Shown: positions 35,642 to 47,601 of the stretch, one piece after another
Numbering within the stretch: the stretch's first letter is position 1
Layout: each line of letters opens with the position of its first letter
Assembly (NCBI GenBank): GCA_001695595.3
Contig: MBPM02000003.1
Span: 434,001-498,000 of the forward strand
Reading direction: 5' to 3'
DNA length: 64,000 bases
From: Plasmopara viticola
Lineage: Eukaryota; Oomycota; Peronosporomycetes; Peronosporales; Peronosporaceae
Program-made: the position numbers and the translations under genes
Notes under the pieces: generated by a model
What the model was told of the DNA's origin: nothing
Database searches by the model: none
The model's input: the letters and a program-made list of their open reading frames with translations, nothing else

Positions 35642-38600
35642 ATGAGCGAACGCCAGGATGCAGGTCCCAGTGTGTCGCTCTCTGATGCTGACGAGGTGCG
35701 GCTCCAGCTCGCTGGATACTTGTCCAGTGCGCTGTCGTTCATTGGGACGCTCTACGTCCTCGTACACTTTGCGTTCGTGCATTGGTGCAACTTTTGGCGG
35801 TTTGGTCTCTCCACTCCACACCAAGGGCCATCCCACTTTCAGCACAATCGAATGGACTTTACCGACAAGCTCGTACTAGTGCAAGCACTCTTTGACCTCG
35901 TCACGATTGCCACTCGCGCTGTCGGTCGTAGCGTACTGCACAACTATGCGCTGTGTCGAGCACAAGCGGCTCTTATACAGGCAGGCAATCTTGCCAGTTG
36001 TAGCTGGATCTGTTGCATGGCGTATAATCTCTACCGCTGGCTTGCAGGAGGGGAGTCAGGTGCTACGCGACAGCGGAGGTTTCCATTCTTTGTGGTCATT
36101 GCTGTGGTGCCAGGACTGGGCTTTGTCGTCTATCACCTCATGAGTATGTAAAGGAAGAACAAAAGTGGGAATGTCTCGCTGACTTTTGGTATGGGCAGCA
36201 AACAAGTACGGCGATGCGACCTTCTACTGCTGGCTGAATGAAATTCGCTTCATGTTTTTGAATTTCTACCTCTTCTACTTGCTCATGATTGTGTTTAATT
36301 TCGTGCTGCTTGCACTTATTCACCTCAACATGTTAAAGCGAGTAGCGCGGTACGTGCGCGAGCCAAGTGGTGATGGCATCTAAGTGACGCTTTAACTTGT
36401 ATTCCTTGCTGACAGACACGAGACCTTGGAGGCTGATGCGTCGTCCATGCTCATTCGCCGCAAATTGTTGCTCTATATTGTCATCTTTGTTGGCCATCGC
36501 ACTCCAATGATGATTTACCGCAGTAAGTTCGCAGCGATTGAAAGTCGGTTGTTGAGAAAAGTGGAAACGTTTGTAATGTGGTGTCTACTGTGTCGAAAGT
36601 GTTTGAAGCTAGTGGCATGGATAACCTCAATGCAGGTCTCGTCATGCAAGTTATTCAGGATCTAAACGGCTTTTCCAACTCGATCGTATACGGTGGCATT
36701 TGTCGACGACGTTGGAAAGAGTGGCCGTATCCGCGCGATGGAAGTGTATCTTCATCTACCGAAAGTGCTGTGGATAAGGCTGATTTGAAGCGCCTTGCTG
36801 TCGCTGAAGATGATCAGGAGTCTGCTTCTCGTTCACCTTCAAAAGTAGAAAGCGGCTTGACGCAATCGGATATCAAACATCTACCTGGGTCGGACACTGG
36901 AGACTCGGCAACTTTGCAACCTTTTATGGCCCACGAAGACCAAAGCTATACTCATCGCACGTGGCAGCAGCGTCTGCAAAAGCGCTTTTTAACGCACCAC
37001 TCACCAGTCTCAGCTCCAATAGAGCCGCCTAAAATTGCCATCTTTGCGTCTACCTTCAATATGGGCGAAAAAAATGTCAACGAATGCGAGCTGGTACTAC
37101 TGAGCTTTACATGTCTGCTTTAAAAGTATGTCCAGTGGTAGCTTACGGATTGTGTGATCTTTGCCTCGCAGCGGGAATGGATTCCAGTCGGGCAAGACAT
37201 CTATGTGATTGGTGTGCAAGAGTGCATGGATATTGCCGATTTACAGGTCAAAATTTTACGCCACCTTGTCTCGGGATCCACTGGCAAGTACGTGCACTAC
37301 TCGCGCGAAATTGGCAAGCGAGCGACAGCGTTGGGGTATCATGGCTACATTGCGCTTTGCCTCTTTGTACGAGCTACAGCGATCGCATCGGGGCGCTTTC
37401 AAATGCCCCACCGCCAGAGGTGCACTAAGAATGCCCAAGAGGTGTTTCGCGGCAAATCGCTGCTCTTGTTTGGTCGCGCATCCAACAAAGGAGCTGTAGG
37501 TATGTCGTTTCGCTTTGACGATACGTCGTTTGCTTTTGTCACGTGCCACTTGGCATCCGATTCGTCTCGTGCAAAAGGGTGCAAACGCAAGAAAAGCGCA
37601 CATGCAGCTTCAAAAGCAGGCGTTAATTGGGCGACTTCAAGAGGCCGTAGCAACATTGCACGTGGTAGTGGGTACATACCTTTTGTATACGAGGATGGAG
37701 GGATGGGCGCTCATTTACCACCATCTAAAGTGGAGCGGCGCAATCAAGATGCTATGAAAATCTTGCACCAGTTGTATTTGGACGAAGAGGACTATAGCTT
37801 TGGGTTTCCGCATTTGCATCATCACAGTTTTATTCTCGGTGATTTTAATTATCGTATGACGCGCAAAGGGGCGACACCAATGGCCATGCTTCAGCTCCTA
37901 AGTCATGCGGGAAAAGAGCACCAAGAGATGGTCACCGACACTATTCCAATGAATTTATCGTCATCAAGTCCCTTAACATGGCTACAAACGTCGACAAATG
38001 AGCTGTCACCTTACATTAATCAAGCTAATTTCCAACAATGTCTCACACCTAGAGAGCAGAGCCATACACAAATTGAAAGAGAAGACGAGAGCAGGTACTA
38101 CGCCAATGATCATGCAGGAACATTGGCACCCAACAGTAGTGGTACAGATACCTCGACGCCCTTGTTGCTTCAATCATTGGTCGAGGAACATGACGAACTG
38201 TATCAGTTATGCCGCTCACAGCAAGTTTTCCATGGTTTTCAAGAGAGCGAAATTACCTTCTATCCTACGTTTCGCCGAATACGAGGACAAGCTTTGCAAG
38301 AGCCATTTGACGTAGTTTCATTTCAGCAAAATTACTCGCTTGTCGCCAGTCACGGTGGCTTCCGAGTACCTTCCTACACAGATCGCGTATTCTACAGCTC
38401 GCTGGTAGGCGTGCGGGACGCACTTTGCTGCTTGTCGTACAATTCATGTGAGGCCGTGACTTCATCAGACCACAAGCCAGTGTCAGCCTGCTTTGAAGTG
38501 AAGCTGATGCGAGCATGTAAAAAAACTTCTACAGCATTTCTGGTGGCAGAGGACTCTCTCTGGCATGCAAACTCAACGAATGTCGATCCCATGATCGTTT

Positions 38601-39286
38601 GTACGGAGCGCACACTTCCTGGTGCACGAATGAGAGACGTACTTGGTGCGTGTGAACTGCAACTCCGGATCGATTTTCGGGCACTCCACTGGGCTAACGC
38701 TGTCGACGCATCCCATTTTGATTGTGCAGAGCATGTCGAGTTTGGGGTTCTTTTTCCGTTGCCCTGTGAAGATGTCTTTGCACGCCAGCGCAAGCTGCAT
38801 GAAGTCGCCGATCACTTGACTTTTGGAAAGACCGACAGTGGAAACTCTCGGGGCTTTAAAAATGCGTCGGCCCTCACGCCTACGTCGAATTTTCACACAG
38901 TGAAGTGGCACGACTTTGTCAATAACGGTCTACGATATCACACCATGGCGGATACCGTTGGTCGAAAGCATGTAGCTGTTGTGCTTCGCTCTACAGGTCG
39001 AGGACGCTCAATGTCCAAGAATTCATCTACTTCACGGGTATCGGACCACAGCTTTTCGCCTTCATCACAAACCAGCGTGCTTTCGAATGCCTCGTTGACA
39101 TTGCACAGTAACTCCGTATCGTTCTCGTCGGAAAAGCTTTATGGCCATGGTGCGTTTTGTACGGAAGGAATGTCCAGAAAGAGTGATGTGGTGGTACCAT
39201 TGACGATTGGGGGAAGACTGCTGGGGCGCCTTCAATTACGAATATCGCTGAAAATGCGTCCGAAGAAATGGGAGAAAGCCTTGTAA
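35642..39286 (+). CDS. GPCR-bigram: 7-TM receptor fused to inositol-polyphosphate 5-phosphatase
   Basis: Exons 35642-36143, 36199-36349, 36416-36522, 36600-37093 and 37172-39286 close to 1,122 residues; all introns are GT-AG (55-78 bp). Seven hydrophobic helices lie at about residues 21-48, 73-97, 109-137, 147-167, 182-215, 234-253 and 262-285. A Ser-rich linker follows. The phosphatase domain shows FNMGE (from residue 406), GVQE (E435), VTCHLA, GDFNYR (641-646), PSYTDR (818-823) and SSDHKP (849-854), which are the metal-binding and catalytic motifs of type II 5-phosphatases, all intact. An extra low-complexity stretch of roughly 100-150 residues sits between GDFNYR and the PTFRR segment. Oomycetes are known for such fusions; the likely substrate is a plasma-membrane phosphoinositide such as PI(4,5)P2. 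The acceptor at 36599 is the least certain border (36608 is an alternative). Confidence 0.88.
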
Positions 39287-40183
39287 AATTTGTAGTGTAC
39301 AGTGGCGGACAAGAAAAAGTGTTCAATATGGTTGGTAAATATATTTTGGATGCCGATTAATTTTTGTTCTAATGGTCTACCAGATAACGTAAGCCAAACA
39401 CTTGAACTGGATAACGCACCCTCGCGTGTCGACTCGACCTAAAAAGGTTGACACGAATTCTGGTTGCATATTGCGTAACATCGAAAATTTCTACCTCTTT
39501 ATATTAACAGCGCTGTATAGCATTTGTCACAATTTATTTACCATGCGTACGAAGGTATCTGTGAGACTAACTTATTGCTTAATAGATTGGTCATTTTGTC
39601 GGCATGAAGCTTAATGAGTGAGCTTTGCATTTGCTCAATTCACTTCTTATACACAAGCCGCATCCACCCTCTTTGCTTTCTAACGCGTTCTTTTGGTGAT
39701 TGTAAGGGTTGGAGTAGACGCCCTACAGCAGCCATGAGCGAGGTATATCGGCAGAGATTGCCATGAAAGACATGATAATTATTGTAGCCGAATCGACGGA
39801 CAGTGTTGAGTTGGCGGATATCCCCATAGTCAGAAATAGATCCAGAAAGCTTGCATTCGGGCTTGCTTAAAATGTTATTCCTGCTAATTGTATAATTACT
39901 ATTTTCGTATTCACCAATCGGTTAGGCTTCTAGTAATTTGAGCAACGCCACATAAATGGAATGTATTGACGGTATATGTATATATTGATGGCGAATTTGA
40001 AAAACAGAATGATTAATCCTGGAAGGTAGTTCACCGAGTTGTACACGGATCGTCCGTACTGGCGCTTGTCCTGTCTTCGAGCGTATGATGGAATAGACCG
40101 CAGCGGCGTACAATATTTCTACTATCTACATCCAGCGGAACGAATTTTATAGCCTTTAAACGCATAAACCGCACCTCGAGATC
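39287..40183. other. Intergenic, no gene seen
   Basis: Contains the 3' end of the receptor-phosphatase transcript. Only short open stretches and no recognised element up to the SINE copy. Confidence 0.45.
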
Positions 40184-40195
40184 AATTGCCGCATA

Positions 40196-40521
40196 TTTGT
40201 ATTGTATTGTATTACGTTATCGCGTTGCCAAGTTATGCACGTGCTAGGCTCTATGGCTAGTCCACGGCATAGAGTGGTGTCCGCATACGTCGGGTCTCGT
40301 TCGGCGGGCAGTGCAGCCAGCACCGAGGCCGTGAGGGTCTTCCATTATTTTGTGTAGTTCTGACTTGGTAAGAGCCCAGGTGGCGCCCTAGTGCTGGAGA
40401 CCGTCGCGTCGAGGGTGAGACTCGCTAGAGACCTGCAGATGCCCGAGAGCACCTGCCCGAAGCGCGCGAGCATTTCGCCCCCGCGCTTGGAAGGAGGGCG
40501 TCACCCCAACCTTTTCCGAAA
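40196..40521 (-). mobile_element. SINE-like element, copy 2
   Basis: Inverted relative to copy 1. On the plus strand it starts with the complement of the tail (TTTGTATTGTATTGTATTAC) and ends with CCTTTTCCGAAAA. A perfect 12-bp target-site duplication AATTGCCGCATA lies at 40184-40195 and 40522-40533. It has the same internal order as copy 1 and is nearly full length. Confidence 0.87.
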
Positions 40522-40533
40522 AATTGCCGCATA

Positions 40534-42240
40534 AGACACCTTAAAAAAAATATCCAAAAATAGCCATTACCGACCCTGTGGCTCGAGTGCTTAGTCGCTC
40601 GACCCAGGATCGGGTTACCTGATTCGGATTAATATAGGTCACCTAGAAGGACTATCAATCACACTCAAAAAAAGTGGTTGCTCTACCAATTCGCACCCAA
40701 TTATGCGTGTGGAAGTCGAGTGGACTGGACGCCCCACAGACCAAAAAATTCCCATATCGCACTGAGGGATACGAAATTCGGTCTTCAAATGTACCAGCAT
40801 CCCGCACCAAACACAGCTTAGTCCTAGCCCGATGATTCCACTAACTAAATTTTCAAATGAAAGTGATGTCAATTTACAACGGCTAATGATTTATTAAAGT
40901 CTGGTCGAACCTAATGCTGCTAACAAATTTGCTGCGATTTTAACATCCTCTGTCCCAACCACACCTTTGTTGACGTAGATCTAAAGATTTGTCATTCATC
41001 ATGATCTCACATGCAGAACATAGGTAACCTTACTTCAACCTTCACAGCCGATAATTCATATCCAAAGCGGCCAGTAAAAAATGTATGCTTAGAGTATGTT
41101 CAAAAGAAAGCCCTCAATTATATCAATTGTGCGGCTAGACGTCTAAATGTCGTCGGCACGCTTGGAAGCCCTTGTGACGTCATCGACCAATATCGTATGC
41201 AAGGGCTACTAACCGCCGTAAGGTAAAGATTTGACCCCCCCAATCATACTATGAGCTATTCATCTACCAAATATAGTGCGCTAAACAACACGCGTCGGCC
41301 TTGTTGTCAAGAAGGACATCTTTTTTCAATAGTGGTTATGCAAATACTGCTGCACTGTCCAGCTAGTTGCCACTATTGGAAGGGCTATCGATCACACGAA
41401 GTTGGTGATGAATGCGAAAGTTTCGGCTCTCGCACCTTTGCCAGCCATCACTTTGTAAGAAAAGAAAGCATCGGCAAATTAAACTTCAGTGGTGACGCAG
41501 TACTTCGTGGCTAGCACGAGATCATTTTCGTGCCTTACTTTCACGTTCGGAAGGAATGATCACACTTGGGAAAGTGTTTGATAAAGATTGTGCCGATATT
41601 TGAGATGTTTTAATATTTACAAGATTTGTGCAACATACGTTTCCAAAAGGCTGATTAAAGACAATTTCTATTAATTCTGAAGATGTATATCATCCTTTCT
41701 CAGGGCTTTTATCGACAGGGTCACAACCCTTGAAATACTTCTGTTTCAGTTACACTGACACTTTGGACTTGAAGAAGTGTATAGACCTTCACAACTTTGT
41801 TCATTAGCATTTGTTTTGAAATCCTGGAATTGTGGTCCTTGCAAAATCTCTGTACGGCTGATAGTATAAGAATATATATGCTGCTGAAAATCTTCGTAGA
41901 TGGTTATTGCTGATAGCTCTAAAAAACCATACCAGGCATTTATTCTGGCTTTGCTGGAAAAAGTAAAACTGACTAGCGTCATCTGCAATGTTTTCGCCTA
42001 TTTGATGGTTTGCGCATTGCTTCAGCTCGAAAAGCATTGTCTTAAAAAGATTATTTAAAGGAAAGAGGTTCCGAACGAAACTTCTTGTTTGCTACACCCG
42101 AGGAATACAAGCCGGTAAACCTATGTTGAGCTTTACTGTTTGCATTCGATTCAGACCAAACATTTTTCTATATTAAATGCGCCCACCAGTCCTGGAGAAT
42201 GGCAAAATGCTTATCACCCTATTTTTTACTTAGGCTTCGC
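40534..42240. other. Decayed repeat region
   Basis: Open stretches of 70-90 codons occur on both strands (minus 40639-40872; plus 41011-41226 and 41251-41514; minus 41746-42037), with no convincing domain. A retroelement origin is likely because the next segment has a gypsy-like motif. Confidence 0.35.
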
Positions 42241-42244
42241 GGTG

Positions 42245-42330
42245 ATAACGAGCCTGATAAAAATCATGTCGATGCGCTTTCACGCAGGCAAGGCAGCCAA
42301 TATTTATATTTAGCAGAATCAAAAGCTTAA
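42245..42330 (+). mobile_element. Ty3/gypsy RNase H-end motif (fragment)
   Basis: The plus strand reads EPDKNHVDALSRRQGSQ, matching the well-known 'xNxVADALSR' motif at the end of gypsy RNase H. The surrounding frames are too damaged to follow. Confidence 0.5.
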
Positions 42331-43990
42331 GTCAAAACAGATCCTCTCAATATACAAAATGGATGTCATTCTACTGCTGTTGATGGAATTTTCATTTGAG
42401 TGAAAGTGCTTAAGTCGCGTGTTTATCCTCTCGATAGAAAATGTAGCAATAATATATGGCAGACAATCTACTTTTCTATAGGATGGAAACCGCAAATCTA
42501 GCCAGCTAGATTCGGTGCTCCAAGCGACGAAGACCAGAAGTACAATGTACTTTTAAAGGGAGAAAATTCTATATACTACAATATATGTGTGCCCCACATG
42601 GAAAAGTAGGTGGCCAAGTTGTGAGAGTCTGTGCTTACCAAAGAGTCAAAGTAGCGGCTCACACGTCAAATACCTTACAGAGCCTGCTAGTACCGGCGGT
42701 TTGCCTTAAGTACATAAGATTCGACGCTTACTCTTGCTTACCGAAAAACATGGCAGCACAGGCGTCGTGCCGCGTGAGAATGATCGTGCATTTGGCACCT
42801 ATTCCAGCTTGCATAGTCGAAAATAAGCAGCAAGACTCGTCTATTAATAATATTTACAAAGAGGCATTCCTACACAATGATGTCGTGCAAAGATTCACAG
42901 TCTATCTCTGCGCTTTAGCTAACGTTGTTTCAACCACAAGAATTTCGCTTATGTCTGCAGCAGATATTTGAAGACAAATTGCTTGACGAACAGGATTTAT
43001 CGCGTAGTAGAGGAGATACTCCGTCGTATGTGACGTTAACATATGCTATTCAATAAATATGGTGGCTCACGCTCCCACGATTAGCACGTAAAAGGGTCAA
43101 GACATGCTGAATTTCAGCTAATTAGCATGATTGCTGCAGAGATAAGTGCGGTGAAGGCTAAAAAAACTTTTTTACGATCTTATACTAAAGGCTAGTTTTT
43201 TACTCACGAAGAGTCGGCTGAACGAAGGCAACGAGGTAAGATATGCGACCAAGAATAAACAAAATGAATTTCAGATTGAAATGAAAAATCTTCTATATAT
43301 CAATCTTTCACAAAAAACTTCTGCTTCTCATAAGGTAACATCACCATTCACAAACAAAATGAAACATCGCTTTATATGACATCGTGCAGTCCTGAAAAGG
43401 CCAGGGTCGATATATGCTATCGACCTACTCTAGAACAACATTTGCCGTCTAAAGATATATGTATGATATCAGACTTTCGACTCCCGCTCGATCTGAGGTT
43501 TATCTGCCACATTTCTCATGCATTTGTCCTTGCAAACAATGTCAACTTAGCCTAGCGAGCAAGGTAGTATGTCTCCGCGTCCAGTCAGTATGGTGAATAT
43601 ATTCCGCCGTATCACCTAGCCGCACAAACAAACCAGGTCAAACGTATAAGTCTGCAATTGAGAGAGCGAGCTTTCAAATATCACGTGAACGATCGTATGT
43701 AAACATTTAGAACGGAGAAGGTTGCTCAAAGCAAAGGTATTTCGGGGGGTCGGGGGGAGGGGACTAAGTTCTACGTTATTAAAGTTAGTCATGCAGTGGC
43801 AATTGACTTTTTAGGGTCTTCACCCACGATGCAGGCGAATTTTAGGCACATAGGTTGACTTTGGTGCTTTCAATCGATGCCAACTATTTAAATTTTGGAT
43901 AGGTCATAGTCTAATGACTTGGCAGGGTGTATGGTAGTTGGTATGACCAAATCGACTTTTCGAATTAAGATCTTTGAGTCAAAAATAAGG
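42331..43990. other. Gene-free region
   Basis: A 128-codon plus-strand open stretch (42585-42971) has no recognisable motif and an unconvincing composition. A G-rich run occurs at 43743-43765. Otherwise nothing supported. Confidence 0.4.
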
Positions 43991-44084
43991 AAGCGCCTAT
44001 ATTTACACACTCCCTGCCTAGAGCTACACCCCGCTCTTTATGCTGACCAATCAAAGTACGGCTCCGTATTTTCAGCCACCGCTT

Positions 44085-44907
44085 TTGCACATATGCGTGA
44101 CGGAGATCGACACATCACGAATTCAATGTGAATTATTTAATCAATGGTTTGTTCCTCAAAATTGGAGCTATGATGAGCGTGCAATGCTCAAGCAATTCAT
44201 TCGCGAGAATCAGGGCGACGAGCTTGCAATTTTGACGTCCTACCAAGTGTTTTGCAATCTGTTTCGGCAGTGTGTCGACAAGTGGGGGCAACCATTGAAA
44301 AAGCTGTTGAGCGCGTATCGAACTCAGACAAAGATGGTGTCAGATTTGGTGTCAGATCAGATCCACGCTTCTTCGCGGGTTGTGCAGTTCATTTAAAGCA
44401 CTGCGGCTGATATGCTTGGCAGCGTTGTCGAAAGCGCTGCCCAAGAGACGGGAAATCTGCTGCATGCGGAAGGGAGACCATACACTAAAGACGAACGTCT
44501 GTTTGACGACTTGGACCAGCAACGGCTCAAAAATCTACAAGAGCAGGTAAATGCTTTTGTGGCACTTAATCCAGATGGGAGAGTCGTATTTACTGAGGTG
44601 ATGAAAGCTTCCAAGTCGGTCTTTTTGTCTACAGAAGAATGAGAGGCTCTTGGGATGCAAGTGGCATTGGAGGCGTATTTGGCTGTAGCAATTTCTCGGT
44701 TTGTGGATGCTATCCCAATGCGATTAAACGACTTGGTTTTGCGCAAGTTTTGTTTCTACGATGACTGACGAGCTTAACGGTCTAACAGGTGCGAAGCTAG
44801 AGAGGTTGATGCAAGATTTTGAGCGAAAGTTAGCAGAGGGCCAACAGTACAAGGAGGAATATGCCTGTCTTGCTAGCGCAAAGAGGGAAATCGAGCTAGT
44901 CTGCTAG
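44085..44907 (+). pseudogene. Dynamin/Mx-like GTPase, truncated 3' half (stalk and GED only)
   Basis: One frame reads from about 44085 to 44760 through two in-frame stops (TAA 44394-44396, TGA 44640-44642); a frameshift then moves it to the frame ending in TAG at 44905-44907. The reading includes WFVPQNWSYDERAMLKQFI and DKWGQPLKKLLSAYRTQTK (stalk-like), and MQVALEAYLAVAISRFVDAI, PMRLNDLVLRKF and TGAKLERLMQDFERKLAE. The last three match the GTPase effector region of dynamin/Mx proteins. The whole N-terminal GTPase domain (P-loop and G motifs) is absent upstream. With stops, a frameshift and a truncated 5' end, this is a dead partial copy. Confidence 0.72.
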
Positions 44908-45554
44908 GATATTAGGTTCTGGAAAATGCTCAAGATTAAGCGCGTTAACATTTAAGTGTAGCGTTGAGTATAAAAAAAAGGCCACGAATACAATCTTTTA
45001 AGTTCAGGAATAGAGATTTTACGTATGAATGCAACAGAGCTTTCCGCCTCTTCAAAAGTAGGAAAAGTGGCATTTTCGAGTGGTAGAGCAATGACAGATA
45101 ATCTGAGGGATTGGTTCGGCAGGAATATCAGCCGGCGCTAATAAATGTGTGGAAAAGCGATGGCTAAAGATATGAAGCTGTACTTTGTTTAATCAGCAAT
45201 AAGAGGGGAGTGTAGCTCTAGGCAGGGGGGTGTAACAAAAGGCGCTCCCATAAATAATACTCGTTTATTTATTCGATGTAAAATTATATCGACGACCCCT
45301 TAGCGGTAATTATACCGTTATGTATAGTAACCTTAAGGATAAGGACAAAACCAAACTTATTTTGCAAAGAGTAGTCGTCCTGTCACATTTTTAAGTGTGA
45401 ATTTGTGTAGTGTTTTAGCAAGTATAGTTTAATTTATTACTCTGCATACTGATTTAGTACATGATGAGAACTTAGGACGCGAGGACGATTTCCCTCATCC
45501 GTAAATTGAGCACTTGGCGATGTGAGCACAACTGATTTCTTTTAGCCATACACG
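44908..45554. other. Intergenic, AT-rich
   Basis: No gene. A TGTAACAAAA sequence at 45229 follows a short G run and could be an LTR start, but no partner end was found. The promoter of the gene at 45555 lies at the right side. Confidence 0.35.
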
Positions 45555-46837
45555 ATGGCGTACCTCGGTTCCATAGGCAGCGTTAATGTGCTAGCAACCA
45601 TGAGCGCGGATCTGTTCGATGAGTCTCAAGAGAATCCCTTTCTTCTTCATCAGCAGTCGCCATCACCATTCAAGTCAAGAGTAGGACTTTCGCAACAAAC
45701 TACGTCTTTTAATATAGGGGCTGAGCTGCCTTTAAGCGATCCACATATGTTATCAGATTTCAATTATCCACCATCATGTACCGACTCTACATTTAGATAT
45801 TCGTCACATTCTCAGCCAACATCGCCACTACACTCTTCCGGAGGCACCGTCTCCTTTGTCGATTCTGGAGTCAAATCGCCTGGCATTATAAAGCGACAAC
45901 CCCAAAACTCTGACGTTTCTACTGAATTACCCTTTTGTGAGCATCAGCAATTGCAGCAAAAAATCGATACTCTTGTGGCTGATGGAGAACTTCACAAATT
46001 GCTGTTCTCCCTATCTCAATTGAGGCTTACGAGTGGTGCGTCAGGGTTGACTCAAGATCAAAACTTAAAATTATTGTTATCCCGCGAAGGAGCGCCAAAT
46101 GATGAGTCAGTGCCAGAAGGCTACTATAGTTGTGACGAAACTAATCGACGCTCCAGCATGGCCATGCGGAGGCGAACAAGAAAGAAGAGTGCTTGCGCGT
46201 TGCGCCAGGAATCGAGTAAAGCGCGTGGATTTGTCCAATTCAATACAGTAAAAAATCTGTTGCGCGGTGGCGGTGCCGCTGGGCGCACCACAACCAAAAG
46301 TGCACCCGATGCACAACCCACGAAGATCACGGGCACGATTTCATCCCGCCTTAAAGTCAACCAAAAGTTTGTGCGGCCGGCGATCCTCACGGACGCTTCT
46401 CATCGCGTGTACGTGCTTTTTCAATCCAGGCTTTCTATTTGTTTGTGCTTTAACAGGTTGCTCCTCTTTGTATGCGTAGAAGTGACATGAAACTAGGCAC
46501 GAAGTCGCTTAAAGTGCAAGCAAAGCACATTGCCTTCTCTCAGCAATGGGATAAAGATCTATGCGATCGCGAGGAAGCCGATTCAGGCATGCCGTCCCCG
46601 AAGGGTCAGCTCAAAAACGACTCGTTTATTACGCTGGAAACTCTAGATAAAATTGGTACTCGTGCCGCGTGTCCCGTGCATCTAATTGATGGAGAAAAGG
46701 CCGACTATTCTCGCGTGAGTGCTCGCGTGGACTGCTACAACCATGTCCGAAGTCCTAAACGGAGCCTACAGCGTCCGTCTACTTGGCTTGTTGGTGCTGC
46801 TTTGGATGCTCGCGTGGCATACTATGAAGAGCATTAA
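45555..46837 (+). CDS. Serine-rich protein of unknown function
   Basis: Two exons, 45555-46406 and 46457-46837, with a 50-bp GT-AG intron (phase 0), give 410 residues. I do not recognise a domain. The N-terminal 120 residues are rich in Ser, Pro and Gln (low complexity). A short helical segment follows (HQQLQQKIDTLVADGELHKL, then LLFSLSQLRL), then a basic RRRTRKK cluster (likely nuclear or nucleic-acid contact). The C-terminal exon is mixed and ends LDARVAYYEEH. A second in-frame ATG at 45600 (MSADLFDE) could be the true start. Composition and the clean frame across the splice argue that it is a real gene. Confidence 0.65.
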
Positions 46838-47601
46838 AATGTTAGAGAGCTCTGAAAATGTATATCGATAATCAACTCGAAGTTGGAATTGTACTATTTA
46901 TATCTGCTGAACAGCAGTGGCGAACGTGGCAATTCTTAAGAAATAACATTGCTAGTGACATACGCTCTAGAATGACCGCAAAAAAAAAAACTCCAAAAGT
47001 GTATATCTGATATAAGTCGTTAGCCAGGGTGATGATACATTAGCCCGACAATTACCCGCCACTGCTTTTGCCAAGATGTCCAAGCCATTGGAATAGCCAT
47101 GTAAAAAACCAGTGTAGCCATGACCAAAAAATAACAAGCCAAGAAGAAATTTCAGACAAACACTTGTGGTTTTAGTATGCCAGAGCAGAAGAGGCTACTA
47201 AAACATAAAAAATACCAATTCAAATTCTTTGCTAGCGCATAATCTATTTATTTTATCGGTAACAAGTGCGCCAACGATGATAGATTACGGTTTGTATGGT
47301 AGCATTGATTTTTTTATCGTAGGACCGACTTGAAAATGTTACCGTAACTTTGATAATAAGGTTTAGGAGGGTGTCCTGATAGGTGAGACGGTAGCTGACA
47401 GGTATGACACTAATAATCGTGGACCAGAAAGGTTAGGGTGATTCGAACAATACTGCATCCTTTCTAATAATAAGCTCTAAACTGATTATACTGTACAAAA
47501 GGACTATACATGTTTGCTGCAGATACTCTGCAGAACGCGCACCATAGTAAAACCAGCAGCAACAAGGCTACTGCCGTTACACTGGCGACTCACTCCACAA
47601 G
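46838..47601. other. Intergenic region
   Basis: Contains a 12-bp A run near 46979 and AT-rich non-coding DNA. The promoter of the zinc-repeat gene should lie here. Nothing else seen. Confidence 0.45.

Noticed and set aside
36138..39326. Long open stretches on the minus strand opposite the receptor-phosphatase gene.
   Set aside because: They are antisense shadows of the coding exons and carry no family motif.
42585..42971. 128-codon open stretch on the plus strand.
   Set aside because: Cysteine-scattered, irregular composition with no domain, in decayed repeat DNA.
45229..45560. Possible LTR starting TGTAACAAAA at 45229.
   Set aside because: No matching second LTR, primer-binding site or terminal CA pair could be located.
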